Source of the DNA: a virus
Virus record (IMG/VR): IMGVR_UViG_3300017598_000575
Span: 1-44,446 of that record
Strand: one strand, 5' to 3'
Length of the DNA stretch: 44,446 nt
A model generated the notes under the pieces. The model made no database searches. It was not told the origin of the DNA and worked only from the letters and a program-made list of their open reading frames with translations. The position numbers were made by a program, and so were the translations under genes. Positions within the stretch are counted from its first letter, which is position 1, and every line of letters begins with the position of its first letter. Shown one piece after another: positions 37,897 to 44,446 of this stretch.

Positions 37897-38837
37897 TACT
37901 TCACCGTTAATTTAAATTCGTCATCACCCGCATCTGAGTGCGTGTAGATGGCTGGCATGGTGATAAATAAAACACCATCGTTGTCTTGGGGTTGCGTATC
38001 TGTCAGTTGTACATAATCAGCGTCGAACTGAATAATATTTCCGGTCGCTGTGCCGTGTACTACCTGAACCGCTGCCTTGGTTTCCGCAATGACCGCCGCC
38101 TCAAAATCTTTGGTGCCTCGCACTGGTTCCTCAATCGAGAATGAACCTGTGGGGTTTCGGTCGGTAATTTTGACAAACTCGTCACCAATCAGATTCTTGT
38201 GAATCACGTTGTTTCCGATATCAAAGCTGAATGATTGGGCCTTGGCTGCAAAACTGTGGATGGTGAAAGTGGGTGTATTGGTATTGGATACGGGTAATGG
38301 GGTTTGGAATGCAGTTAATGTGGTGCTTGGCAATGCTGTTGCTGAAACCGCATTGTATAAACCAGTAAAGTTATAATTCATGTACGGAATGCCTTGGGCA
38401 TCCACACTGAAAGATACCGAGCCTCTAGCGCCTGTCAGTTTGTGCAAAGAGCCATCATGGTAAAAATAGATAGTGCCTGACTCGAAATTTTCGGATACCG
38501 GGTCGTACTGTGTATCTGTGGTGGCTGTTATCGTTTCAGCAAACCCACACATACGCAATAAAACACCATACCCTGGCGCGGTTCCTGCCGTTACTGCTGC
38601 GGCACCTGCACCCGCCAATTCAACCTTGAACGAGAGCGTCTTGTATTTGCTGGTGATAATCTCACCCTTATTTCCCAGGTTCGCGCTATCAATATTGCGT
38701 GATACGCGATTACCTTGAATGGGTGTTGCACTCACCTCAGAAGTTAAAATGGCGTTATCTGCGCCCGTTGGTACTGGGTCGGTGCCGTATGTTGATTCAA
38801 TCTTAGCCAGTACAGCACTTTTTCTGTATAAAGCCAT
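37896..38837 (-). CDS. Tail tube protein
   Basis: 313 aa, the size of V-type tail tube proteins. It starts ALYRKSAVLAKIESTYGTDP, a common entry in tail tube proteins of this class (AVLAKIE-x-x-YG-x-D), and has the repeated beta strands expected of a tube. The C-terminal half may carry an extra Ig-like part. Position before G/GT and tape measure fits. A good ribosome-binding site (AGGAG) is seen. Confidence 0.8.
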   Translation of the reverse strand: MALYRKSAVLAKIESTYGTDPVPTGADNAILTSEVSATPIQGNRVSRNIDSANLGNKGEIITSKYKTLSFKVELAGAGAAAVTAGTAPGYGVLLRMCGFAETITATTDTQYDPVSENFESGTIYFYHDGSLHKLTGARGSVSFSVDAQGIPYMNYNFTGLYNAVSATALPSTTLTAFQTPLPVSNTNTPTFTIHSFAAKAQSFSFDIGNNVIHKNLIGDEFVKITDRNPTGSFSIEEPVRGTKDFEAAVIAETKAAVQVVHGTATGNIIQFDADYVQLTDTQPQDNDGVLFITMPAIYTHSDAGDDEFKLTVK

Positions 38838-38839
38838 TG

Positions 38840-38911
38840 TTATTTCTCCTTCTCAGGTTTCGGTGTTGGTTTGGGTGCTGGCTTGGTATAGGTGCCGCCT
38901 TTTCTAGCCAT
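38840..38911 (-). CDS. Tiny Lys/Pro-rich peptide
   Basis: 23 aa (MARKGGTYTKPAPKPTPKPE then KEK). GGAGA lies 7 bases upstream and a terminator lies just before it, so the transcript reaching it must pass that terminator. The stop is a few bases before the tail tube start, so it may serve mainly to pass ribosomes to that gene. Short Pro/Lys-rich phage peptides of this kind are known. Confidence 0.45.
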   Translation of the reverse strand: MARKGGTYTKPAPKPTPKPEKEK

Positions 38912-38928
38912 GATTTTTCTCCAGGCAT

Positions 38929-38954
38929 AAAAAAACCCGCTCAGTGGCGGGTTT
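38929..38954 (-). terminator. Rho-independent terminator before the tail tube gene
   Basis: On the minus strand, AAACCCGC (38954-38947), loop CACTGA, GCGGGTTT (38940-38933), then a T-run (38935-38929). It lies between the tail terminator-like gene and the tail tube operon. Late transcription must read through it, so antitermination is implied, or it sets expression levels. Confidence 0.8.
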
Positions 38955-38974
38955 CTGTGGTTGTTTGAGTGTTG

Positions 38975-39367
38975 TTAAACTTTTCTTAAGTAATAATTTG
39001 TTTGGTAGTAGACAGAACTATATTTGTAATTGCTTTTTGTGTTGATTTTTTCTGAATCGATACGCACACAACCATCGATCATTCCAGTTGGAACATAACC
39101 AAGCATTGCTGCACTCAATTCATCACATAAGTCAAAATATGATGCTACTGACGTAATCAGAGTGAACTCGATTGTTAAATAGGTTTTTTGAGAAATCCCA
39201 TTCATCAAAGTGTTTTCTTCTGACTCACCTATATCAACCTCAAAATATAATGCTGGGGCATTGCTTCCAGGATCATCAAAAGTATCAGCAGATTTGGTGT
39301 ATTCGTAACTCAAAAATGACGGTGCATTGATCTCAAGATGCGCCTTTAAATCACTTTCAAGACTCAT
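38975..39367 (-). CDS. Tail terminator/minor tail protein (U-like position)
   Basis: 130 aa. A mixed alpha/beta protein (SLESDLKAHLEINAPSFLSY, later FDLCDELSAAMLGYVPTG) ending in basic, Tyr-rich strands. The size and place between head-tail connector and tail tube match lambda gpU, which caps the tail. The direct sequence match to gpU is weak. The stop is followed by a terminator. Confidence 0.65.
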   Translation of the reverse strand: MSLESDLKAHLEINAPSFLSYEYTKSADTFDDPGSNAPALYFEVDIGESEENTLMNGISQKTYLTIEFTLITSVASYFDLCDELSAAMLGYVPTGMIDGCVRIDSEKINTKSNYKYSSVYYQTNYYLRKV

Positions 39368-39654
39368 TCAACCCTCACAATCATCATAAACCCGTCACTT
39401 TTGGGGTCGTCATCACAAACCGTCCAAACTCGCCCATTTAATGTGATTGTGTGCCCATTGGATGTCTCTCTTTTCGCAAAGGTCATGAAATTTTCAGTTT
39501 TGTTCATTTCGCTTGTGAAATCCTCAACACCTTCTTCCAGCACCGCATCTATCTGATAATTATTCGTGCCATCAGAATAGATAGCGGGGCCATCTGATTG
39601 AGTAGACACCACGTTTAGAATGGTCTGGGTTGCAATATCAAATATATTCGACAT
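39364..39654 (-). CDS. Head-tail connector (FII-like)
   Basis: 96 aa, beta-rich (TNNYQIDAVLEEGVEDFTSE and TITLNGRVWTVCDDDPKSDG), typical of small head-tail attachment proteins such as lambda FII. Its ATG follows the T-run of the terminator hairpin at once. The ribosome-binding site AAGGAG (39683-39678) lies on the far side of that hairpin. It overlaps the next gene by 4 bases. Confidence 0.65.
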   Translation of the reverse strand: MSNIFDIATQTILNVVSTQSDGPAIYSDGTNNYQIDAVLEEGVEDFTSEMNKTENFMTFAKRETSNGHTITLNGRVWTVCDDDPKSDGFMMIVRVE

Positions 39655-39683
39655 AAAAAAAGGGCCGTTAAGCCCTTCTCCTT
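39655..39683 (-). terminator. Terminator hairpin between ribosome-binding site and start codon
   Basis: On the minus strand: AAGGAG (39683-39678), then AAGGGC-TTAACG-GCCCTT (39677-39660), T-run, and ATG at 39654. When folded, the stem brings AAGGAG close to the ATG; unfolded, they are 23 bases apart. The same hairpin has terminator features. It follows the highly expressed capsid/decoration genes. Confidence 0.75.
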
Positions 39684-39699
39684 GCTTATTTGCTTATAG

Positions 39700-40083
39700 T
39701 TAAGCGGTTAGGGTGCCGGGGATCCCCGTCAACCAAACGCTGCAAGTGGTTTCAGTGTTGGCCCCTGCGACATCGGCGCGGGTTGAGCCTGAAACGTCAC
39801 CACTGGCTGCGGTAGCTTGATTGTCATCAAACTTGCTCACAGAACTATCCCAGATTAACGATTCACCATCAGCAAAAACCGCCGCCGAAACTTTTGCTGC
39901 TGTTACCCCGCAATTAGTCCCAACGCTGCCGCTTGCACCATTAGCGATATCTACCAGGGCAACGCCTAAAGTGGCATCACCAGTAGAACCCATTACCACG
40001 ATATCACCGCTCGAAATTGCTGAACCTGCGTTCGTCCAATCCACACTAATCATGTGATTGCTGTTATAAATATTTGTTGCCAT
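39700..40083 (-). CDS. DUF2190-type capsid decoration protein
   Basis: 127 aa with many Ala, Gly, Ser and Thr. The pattern ISSGDIVVMGSTGDATLGVA followed by AAVFADGESLIWDSSVSKFD is that of DUF2190 capsid decoration or stabilisation proteins, counterparts of lambda gpD. These bind the outside of the expanded capsid. It directly follows the capsid gene and is followed by a terminator, so it is probably made in large amounts. Confidence 0.75.
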   Translation of the reverse strand: MATNIYNSNHMISVDWTNAGSAISSGDIVVMGSTGDATLGVALVDIANGASGSVGTNCGVTAAKVSAAVFADGESLIWDSSVSKFDDNQATAASGDVSGSTRADVAGANTETTCSVWLTGIPGTLTA

Positions 40084-40103
40084 TTGTTCTATTCTCCTAA
40101 GAA

Positions 40104-42068
40104 TTAAGCGCCAGCGTTTTTATATGCGCCGCGATAATCAACCACACCCACGCCAAAATCTAAGCGCACTTTATAGCGTACGCCGTCAACTGTGAAACCG
40201 TCTTGAACTTCAAGGAATGGGGATTCGTTGCCGTTCAAAAATACCACCTCGATAACTGGGGCAATTGATGGGTCGGCAAATAAATACCAATTGGTTGAAG
40301 TGCCAATACGGGAACTCGCCACGATATCGCCCACTAAACCACGAACTCGGTTAGGCTTTCGCTGGTTTTTCTGGCTGTCATCATTAAATTCGGCATTAAT
40401 CACTTCAATGAAATTGCCTTTCAACGAACGATGCACAACGGCAATTGATGGCTCTAAGTCAAGGTAATCATTGCCTGAAATGTCCATCTGTTCAGCCATT
40501 GCTGTTGCTGCTGCGTCAATAGTAGTTACTGATGGTACAGCGCCCGAAGCAGCCAAGTTGCCGTGGTCAGCATGAAATAACGCTGTGCTGTCGCCCATAG
40601 CAGGGTTGGCGTTCAACTTGGCATATACTGCCGCCTCGATAGTACGAGCTGCTGAGCGGCCTAAGTCGGTGGTCAATCCAATGAACGCGCCCAGGTCATC
40701 ATTAATAATGGCTTGGCGGCTAATATTGATTAGATTGCCCTTGGTATCGGCCTGTATTGATTCAGCTTCGCCATCAGGGATTTGCTTATTCTTGAACTCG
40801 CCCAACTCACTCAAAGAGTCTAAGTTGCCCAGCGAGCCAGTTTTTAGACGTTTCCATGCACGGAAATCTGAGACTGAACCTGTTTTACAGAAACGTCTCC
40901 AGGTATCGGCTTGAATGTTATAAGAAGACATTAATGACTTGTGCATAACATTTTCAAGCAATACGGGAAAATCACTAGTGCTTTGGGTAAAGGCTCGGCC
41001 TACCACATCCATTCTCGACATACCGACCGTTTTCACGCCTGCACGCTGAGCTGAATCATTAGCGAAGTCGTACAGACTAAAGCCATTGAAAGGATTGCCT
41101 TGCAAAGCGGCTGAACGTTCTTCCTGTGGGAGCTTGCCAGCATGGGCCAATAAGACATTAACCGCCGCATCTTTGCGCTTTTCGGATTCGTCGATACTGA
41201 CGGATGCCGAAACGTCACCACGACTCGATTGTTCATCTGCAATACCTGACCAATCGGCCAGCATTTTTTCTTTGGCTTCGGCAGAATCAGTGCCATCATC
41301 AATAAAACGCTGAACCGTGTCGGCTTTCGCTTTGCTGATTTTCCCGAAGGCCCGGATTTCACTAATACGTTTCCGTTCTGCTTCTTGTGCCTTGCGAATT
41401 AACGCTTCACTATCAATCTGCTCGCGCTTCTCGACAGGTTCTTTCACAACCGATTCAGCCTTTGGTGCCTTTTCGGTTTCCTTTTCGACTGTATCAGTCA
41501 TGGTGGTATCTCCTCTGAGTTTTACCGTTATAGTATTTTCATTTTTGGCGCTTCTTACTTGTGCGCCGGGGTCTGCTGGTATTGCTACCACGGATAATTC
41601 CATAGGCTCCCAATCAGTGGCCCGGTATATAGGTAACTTTCCTTCTGTTCTTTCAACATCGTAGGTTGCTACCTTATAACCCACGCTGATATTGCGTAAA
41701 ATTCCGCTTTTTACATCTTTAAAAATGTCGTCTGCATCGCCGCGCTCAGAAAAACGTACCGTTGCTTTCCCTTCGCCACCTTCTAGCCATGCCCTTTCCA
41801 CAACGCCAATAGTATTGCTGATAGTGCCTCTGTGGTCGGACAATACCGGAGCGCCACTATTCAATCGCTCCAGATTGACCGATTCACTTTGCATAGAAAG
41901 TTCTTCTAGATAATGCTCGTCATTCCAATAGTCATAGCGTTTGACTTGAGAGCCTGTACTCCAAATCAATTCGGCTGTGCGCTTTTCTTCGCTGACGGAT
42001 GTGGGTACAAATTCGGCGCGAGTATGTAGCACGCCGGGTATTTCTGCTTTATTTTGCTTTGTTGGCAT
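40104..42068 (-). CDS. Prohead protease-major capsid fusion protein
   Basis: 654 aa. Residues 1-175 form a prohead protease domain of the S78 type, with H79 (LSDHRGTISNTIGVVE) and S128 (GILRNISVGYKV). A charged linker region (about 190-290) can act as a scaffold. From about residue 330 the sequence is an HK97-like major capsid protein (DFPVLLENVMHKSLMSSYNI to the DFGVGVVDYRGAYKNAGA end). Fusion of both in one chain is known in some siphophages. It makes the shell and trims it during maturation. It overlaps the portal gene by 20 bases. Confidence 0.85.
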   Translation of the reverse strand: MPTKQNKAEIPGVLHTRAEFVPTSVSEEKRTAELIWSTGSQVKRYDYWNDEHYLEELSMQSESVNLERLNSGAPVLSDHRGTISNTIGVVERAWLEGGEGKATVRFSERGDADDIFKDVKSGILRNISVGYKVATYDVERTEGKLPIYRATDWEPMELSVVAIPADPGAQVRSAKNENTITVKLRGDTTMTDTVEKETEKAPKAESVVKEPVEKREQIDSEALIRKAQEAERKRISEIRAFGKISKAKADTVQRFIDDGTDSAEAKEKMLADWSGIADEQSSRGDVSASVSIDESEKRKDAAVNVLLAHAGKLPQEERSAALQGNPFNGFSLYDFANDSAQRAGVKTVGMSRMDVVGRAFTQSTSDFPVLLENVMHKSLMSSYNIQADTWRRFCKTGSVSDFRAWKRLKTGSLGNLDSLSELGEFKNKQIPDGEAESIQADTKGNLINISRQAIINDDLGAFIGLTTDLGRSAARTIEAAVYAKLNANPAMGDSTALFHADHGNLAASGAVPSVTTIDAAATAMAEQMDISGNDYLDLEPSIAVVHRSLKGNFIEVINAEFNDDSQKNQRKPNRVRGLVGDIVASSRIGTSTNWYLFADPSIAPVIEVVFLNGNESPFLEVQDGFTVDGVRYKVRLDFGVGVVDYRGAYKNAGA

Positions 42069-43422
42069 TGTTGCCTACCTCTTTGTTTTGGTCTTGCCTT
42101 GGGTCGCAATCTAATACCAGTCCCAAGCTATCTAGCATAGATGCATCATCAGCCCACTCTCTCATTAAGTGTTCTGGGTCATAGCCTTGCTCTCGCATCG
42201 CTTCGGATGGGGTTTTTAATCCTGCTCTGATTGCTGATTTAATCGCGGTTAATTCTTTGGTCGGGTCAACCAATGTTCTAGCTGGAGGTGTCCATTCTGC
42301 TTTGGCATTTGGAAAGCCTGCTATCTGAGCAAACCAATCCGATACAGAAGTGCAAAACAAAGGAATAAATAAATTCCATTGCCAGCTTGAAATATTCCGT
42401 CCCATTTCCTGCCAGCCAATCCGGGCTGATGAAAAATTAACATCGGATAAATTACCGCTTAATGCTTCAAACGTAATGCCCAAAGCAGACGCTACCCGTC
42501 TAAGGCTATCCATTGTGTAAGGGCCATAATCTCCAGCCGGGGGTGGATTGTTAAATTCAATAGAGCGATTAGGCCGCATCAAATGAAGTGAACCTGGAGC
42601 AATTGCCCCCTCACTTTCTGAATAAGTCTCTTCTTCTTCGTCAATATCATCGTCGGTATAAATAAACCCGGCGTGCATATTGGCGATTTGTTGGCGCTTT
42701 AAATATGCATCCTCGTAAATATCTAATTCTCTTAAGGTGATAATCACCGGGGCCAGCCAGGAAACACCTCTTTCTTGCCCTGGCCTATCACGTCTAAATA
42801 AATGCACCACTTCATCGGCTGAAACTCGGCTGTATTGGTTAGCCTTAAGATTAAATGCGCGAGAGCTTGAGCCTGGATGGAATTTATATAAGTGATAAGC
42901 CACCCGCCGCCCTAGAAGGTCGTACTCAATACCGTTGTCAATCATATTGCCGTTTTTGGCTTTACCGTCTAGATGCGTTACCAGATAATCAGGTTCCAAA
43001 ACCTGTAATTGCATGGGCACCGATAAGCCGTCACTGACCTTTCTTGGTCTTAGTCGGATCAAGCATTCGCCCGACTCAACTAATGAGCGCATAGCTAATT
43101 GCTGCAAGCCAAATAAATTGGTTAATCCTGTCGCATCACAATCGTTGCTTTCAGACCATCGTTTCCAAAGGTCTTGTATTTTCTTGGTGTCTTTTTTGTT
43201 TTTAGCTTTCCACTGAGTACGGATACCATAGCCAATCGTATTATTAACAATTGTATTAACACCTTTAGCCGCCCAAGGATTATTTCTAACTAAATCCCTT
43301 GCTCGATTGCGGATAACATCTGGTCTGTCAATCGCGCTGGTGGCATCATTGGCAGAAGTTGTCCAGCCTGATAGCCGATTAGATTGACTCGCCGCATCAT
43401 AACGGCGCTTTTCAAGAGGCAT
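42049..43422 (-). CDS. Portal protein (lambda family)
   Basis: 457 aa. It carries the lambda-type portal features: an N-terminal NPWAAKGVNTIVNNTIGYGI block, then RSLVESGECLIRLRPRKV, GLDIYEDAYLKRQQI-type helices with ANMHAGF, and SALGITFEALSGNLSDVNFS near residue 310. The portal forms the ring through which DNA enters the head and to which the tail attaches. It starts one base before the gpW-like gene ends. Typical size. Confidence 0.85.
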   Translation of the reverse strand: MPLEKRRYDAASQSNRLSGWTTSANDATSAIDRPDVIRNRARDLVRNNPWAAKGVNTIVNNTIGYGIRTQWKAKNKKDTKKIQDLWKRWSESNDCDATGLTNLFGLQQLAMRSLVESGECLIRLRPRKVSDGLSVPMQLQVLEPDYLVTHLDGKAKNGNMIDNGIEYDLLGRRVAYHLYKFHPGSSSRAFNLKANQYSRVSADEVVHLFRRDRPGQERGVSWLAPVIITLRELDIYEDAYLKRQQIANMHAGFIYTDDDIDEEEETYSESEGAIAPGSLHLMRPNRSIEFNNPPPAGDYGPYTMDSLRRVASALGITFEALSGNLSDVNFSSARIGWQEMGRNISSWQWNLFIPLFCTSVSDWFAQIAGFPNAKAEWTPPARTLVDPTKELTAIKSAIRAGLKTPSEAMREQGYDPEHLMREWADDASMLDSLGLVLDCDPRQDQNKEVGNNANKAK

Positions 43423-43623
43423 TTATAGTCCTTTTCCTGTGGTCGGGTAAACAATCGCCCGTTGCGTTCTGGTGGTTGAAACGCCTAATTCTTGCTGCAT
43501 TTCTTTTCTTAGCTGCTGCATGTCAGAACGGTAGGTTATTGACCTGTCGCCAATGCGTACAGACTCGGCACCACTGGCGATAGCTTCTTCCAGTTTTTCT
43601 AATTGTGTGGTGGTAAATGCCAT
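43423..43623 (-). CDS. gpW-like head-tail joining protein
   Basis: 66 aa. The sequence QLEKLEEAIASGAESVRIGD and SITYRSDMQQLRKEM is the gpW pattern of lambda-like phages: helix, IASGA-x-x-V, GDR-x-x-TYRS. gpW plugs the head-tail connector after packaging. The gene lies between terminase and portal as in lambda (A-W-B). Size matches. Confidence 0.85.
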   Translation of the reverse strand: MAFTTTQLEKLEEAIASGAESVRIGDRSITYRSDMQQLRKEMQQELGVSTTRTQRAIVYPTTGKGL

Positions 43624-43631
43624 ATGATTTC

Positions 43632-44446
43632 CTACAATAAAGACACGCCAGCTTGAAACTGATTATTTCTAGCTGCTTTCTTTTTAATTTTTGGTTTGGT
43701 TTGTTCTTTTAGTTTTCGCTGTAATTCTTTAGCCGGGTTAAGTCGGCTTAACCTCAAGGCTGCTAGTGCATAGTTGTAGCAATCAAGCGCCTCGTTTCTG
43801 GGTCTCATGGGCACCCACTCTTGATATGGTCGGCCTTTGTTGTATTTGGTCACTAACTTTTCGGCTGTTATCTGTTTGAAAAATTCTTCGTCAAATGAAA
43901 TAGTGTTAGGGAAATGAATATACCCAGGGCCGGGAATTTTTATTTTTAATCGGCTATATAAAAGTGCTTTAGCCTGGTCAACCCCGACAGGTTCAACTAC
44001 TGATGATTTTTTTCGTTTCTTTCTTAGTCGTTGTCGCCGCTTGTTTTGATCTTCAATAACGTCTCGACCAGTGCCAGCAATACCTTTTACTGCATAGCAA
44101 TATCTTTTGTTTGCGACAAACTTATCCACCATGCCGCTGTTGTAACCGTGGTCAATGCCTACCGCATTTGGGTTGAGGTGGTTTAACTCTTCTTCTAACT
44201 CGTTCCACGGTGTTAACGTTGCTGTATCACCGGGGATAATAATGTGGTCAAAGGCGTATGCCTCTTCATCTTCTGCCCAATCGTAGACGCTTAATTCAAT
44301 CCGGTCTTTTTGGATGTCAGCGCCGATAGTACGAACTGAAACGGGTATATCTTTTGGGTATTCTTCCCGTCTGGCTAATAACTCATTGCCATCAATCGTT
44401 TCCCCTTGCTCCTCAAAAACCTCACCAAGAGAGGTATTAATAAAGG
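43632..44446 (-). CDS. Terminase large subunit (GpA family), C-terminal part
   Basis: The frame is open to the right edge, so about 271 residues are present and the N-terminal ATPase half is missing. The present part begins FINTSLGEVFEE and continues with RTIGADIQKDRIELSVYDW and GIDHGYNSGMVDKFV, then RNEALDCYNYALAALRL, the nuclease pattern of GpA. It cuts concatemers and drives packaging. An internal ATG at 44132 is not the true start. The small subunit and cos site lie beyond the window. Confidence 0.85.
   Translation of the reverse strand, partial: FINTSLGEVFEEQGETIDGNELLARREEYPKDIPVSVRTIGADIQKDRIELSVYDWAEDEEAYAFDHIIIPGDTATLTPWNELEEELNHLNPNAVGIDHGYNSGMVDKFVANKRYCYAVKGIAGTGRDVIEDQNKRRQRLRKKRKKSSVVEPVGVDQAKALLYSRLKIKIPGPGYIHFPNTISFDEEFFKQITAEKLVTKYNKGRPYQEWVPMRPRNEALDCYNYALAALRLSRLNPAKELQRKLKEQTKPKIKKKAARNNQFQAGVSLL

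Overview
This window is nearly a whole genome of a lambda-like temperate siphophage, most likely of a gammaproteobacterium. The evidence is a GpA-type terminase, lambda-type portal, gpW-like joining protein, nin-type genes, an ERF annealing protein, a Rha-type regulator and a fairly AT-rich base composition. The host genus cannot be read from the sequence. Read on the minus strand from the right edge, the order is terminase, head, tail, fibres, lysis-type genes, then int/xis, early recombination genes, the CI/Cro switch, replication genes, nin-type genes and a cut-off gene at the left edge. This is the virion or circular order, with integrase in the middle, rather than an integrated prophage order. 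The terminase is cut by the right edge, so a piece is missing.

Region by region. 1-8363 (minus): replication and recombination operon with an SF2 helicase, zinc-ribbon/TOPRIM primase, two DNA methyltransferases, SSB, NinB, a YbcO-like nuclease and a RusA-like resolvase. It also holds a chain of tiny coupled membrane ORFs and a late-early block with its own promoter. 8364-11941: immunity region with a CI-like repressor lacking a self-cleavage domain, a Cro-like protein, two LuxR-type HTH proteins (one PAS-linked, one membrane-anchored), and PR and PL promoters sharing the operator core CAGCANTGCTATT. 11942-14566 (plus): Rha, a structured RNA leader, small genes, ERF recombinase and a Gp157-like protein, ending in a strong terminator. 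14634-19319 (plus): a mosaic accessory region of AlpA/excisionase-like genes, broken copies, an integron attC-like site, and an IscB nuclease with its omega-RNA inserted into an AlpA-like gene. 19193-21116 (plus): integrase, probable attP and a secreted nuclease.

21113-44446 (minus): one long late operon. It runs terminase (partial), gpW-like, portal, a protease-capsid fusion, decoration protein, connectors, tail tube, G/GT frameshift chaperones, tape measure, tail hub, fibres, a lipoprotein, a DUF1353 protein, a holin-like protein broken by a 23-bp duplication, fibre and repeat proteins, and an M15-type peptidase. Two terminator hairpins lie inside it.

The most notable system is the IscB/omega-RNA element. 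Its predicted guide, just upstream of the scaffold, is the sequence of the phage gene it interrupts, so it should recognise related phages that still carry the intact gene. All functional calls rest on reading the sequence only; no database search was run.
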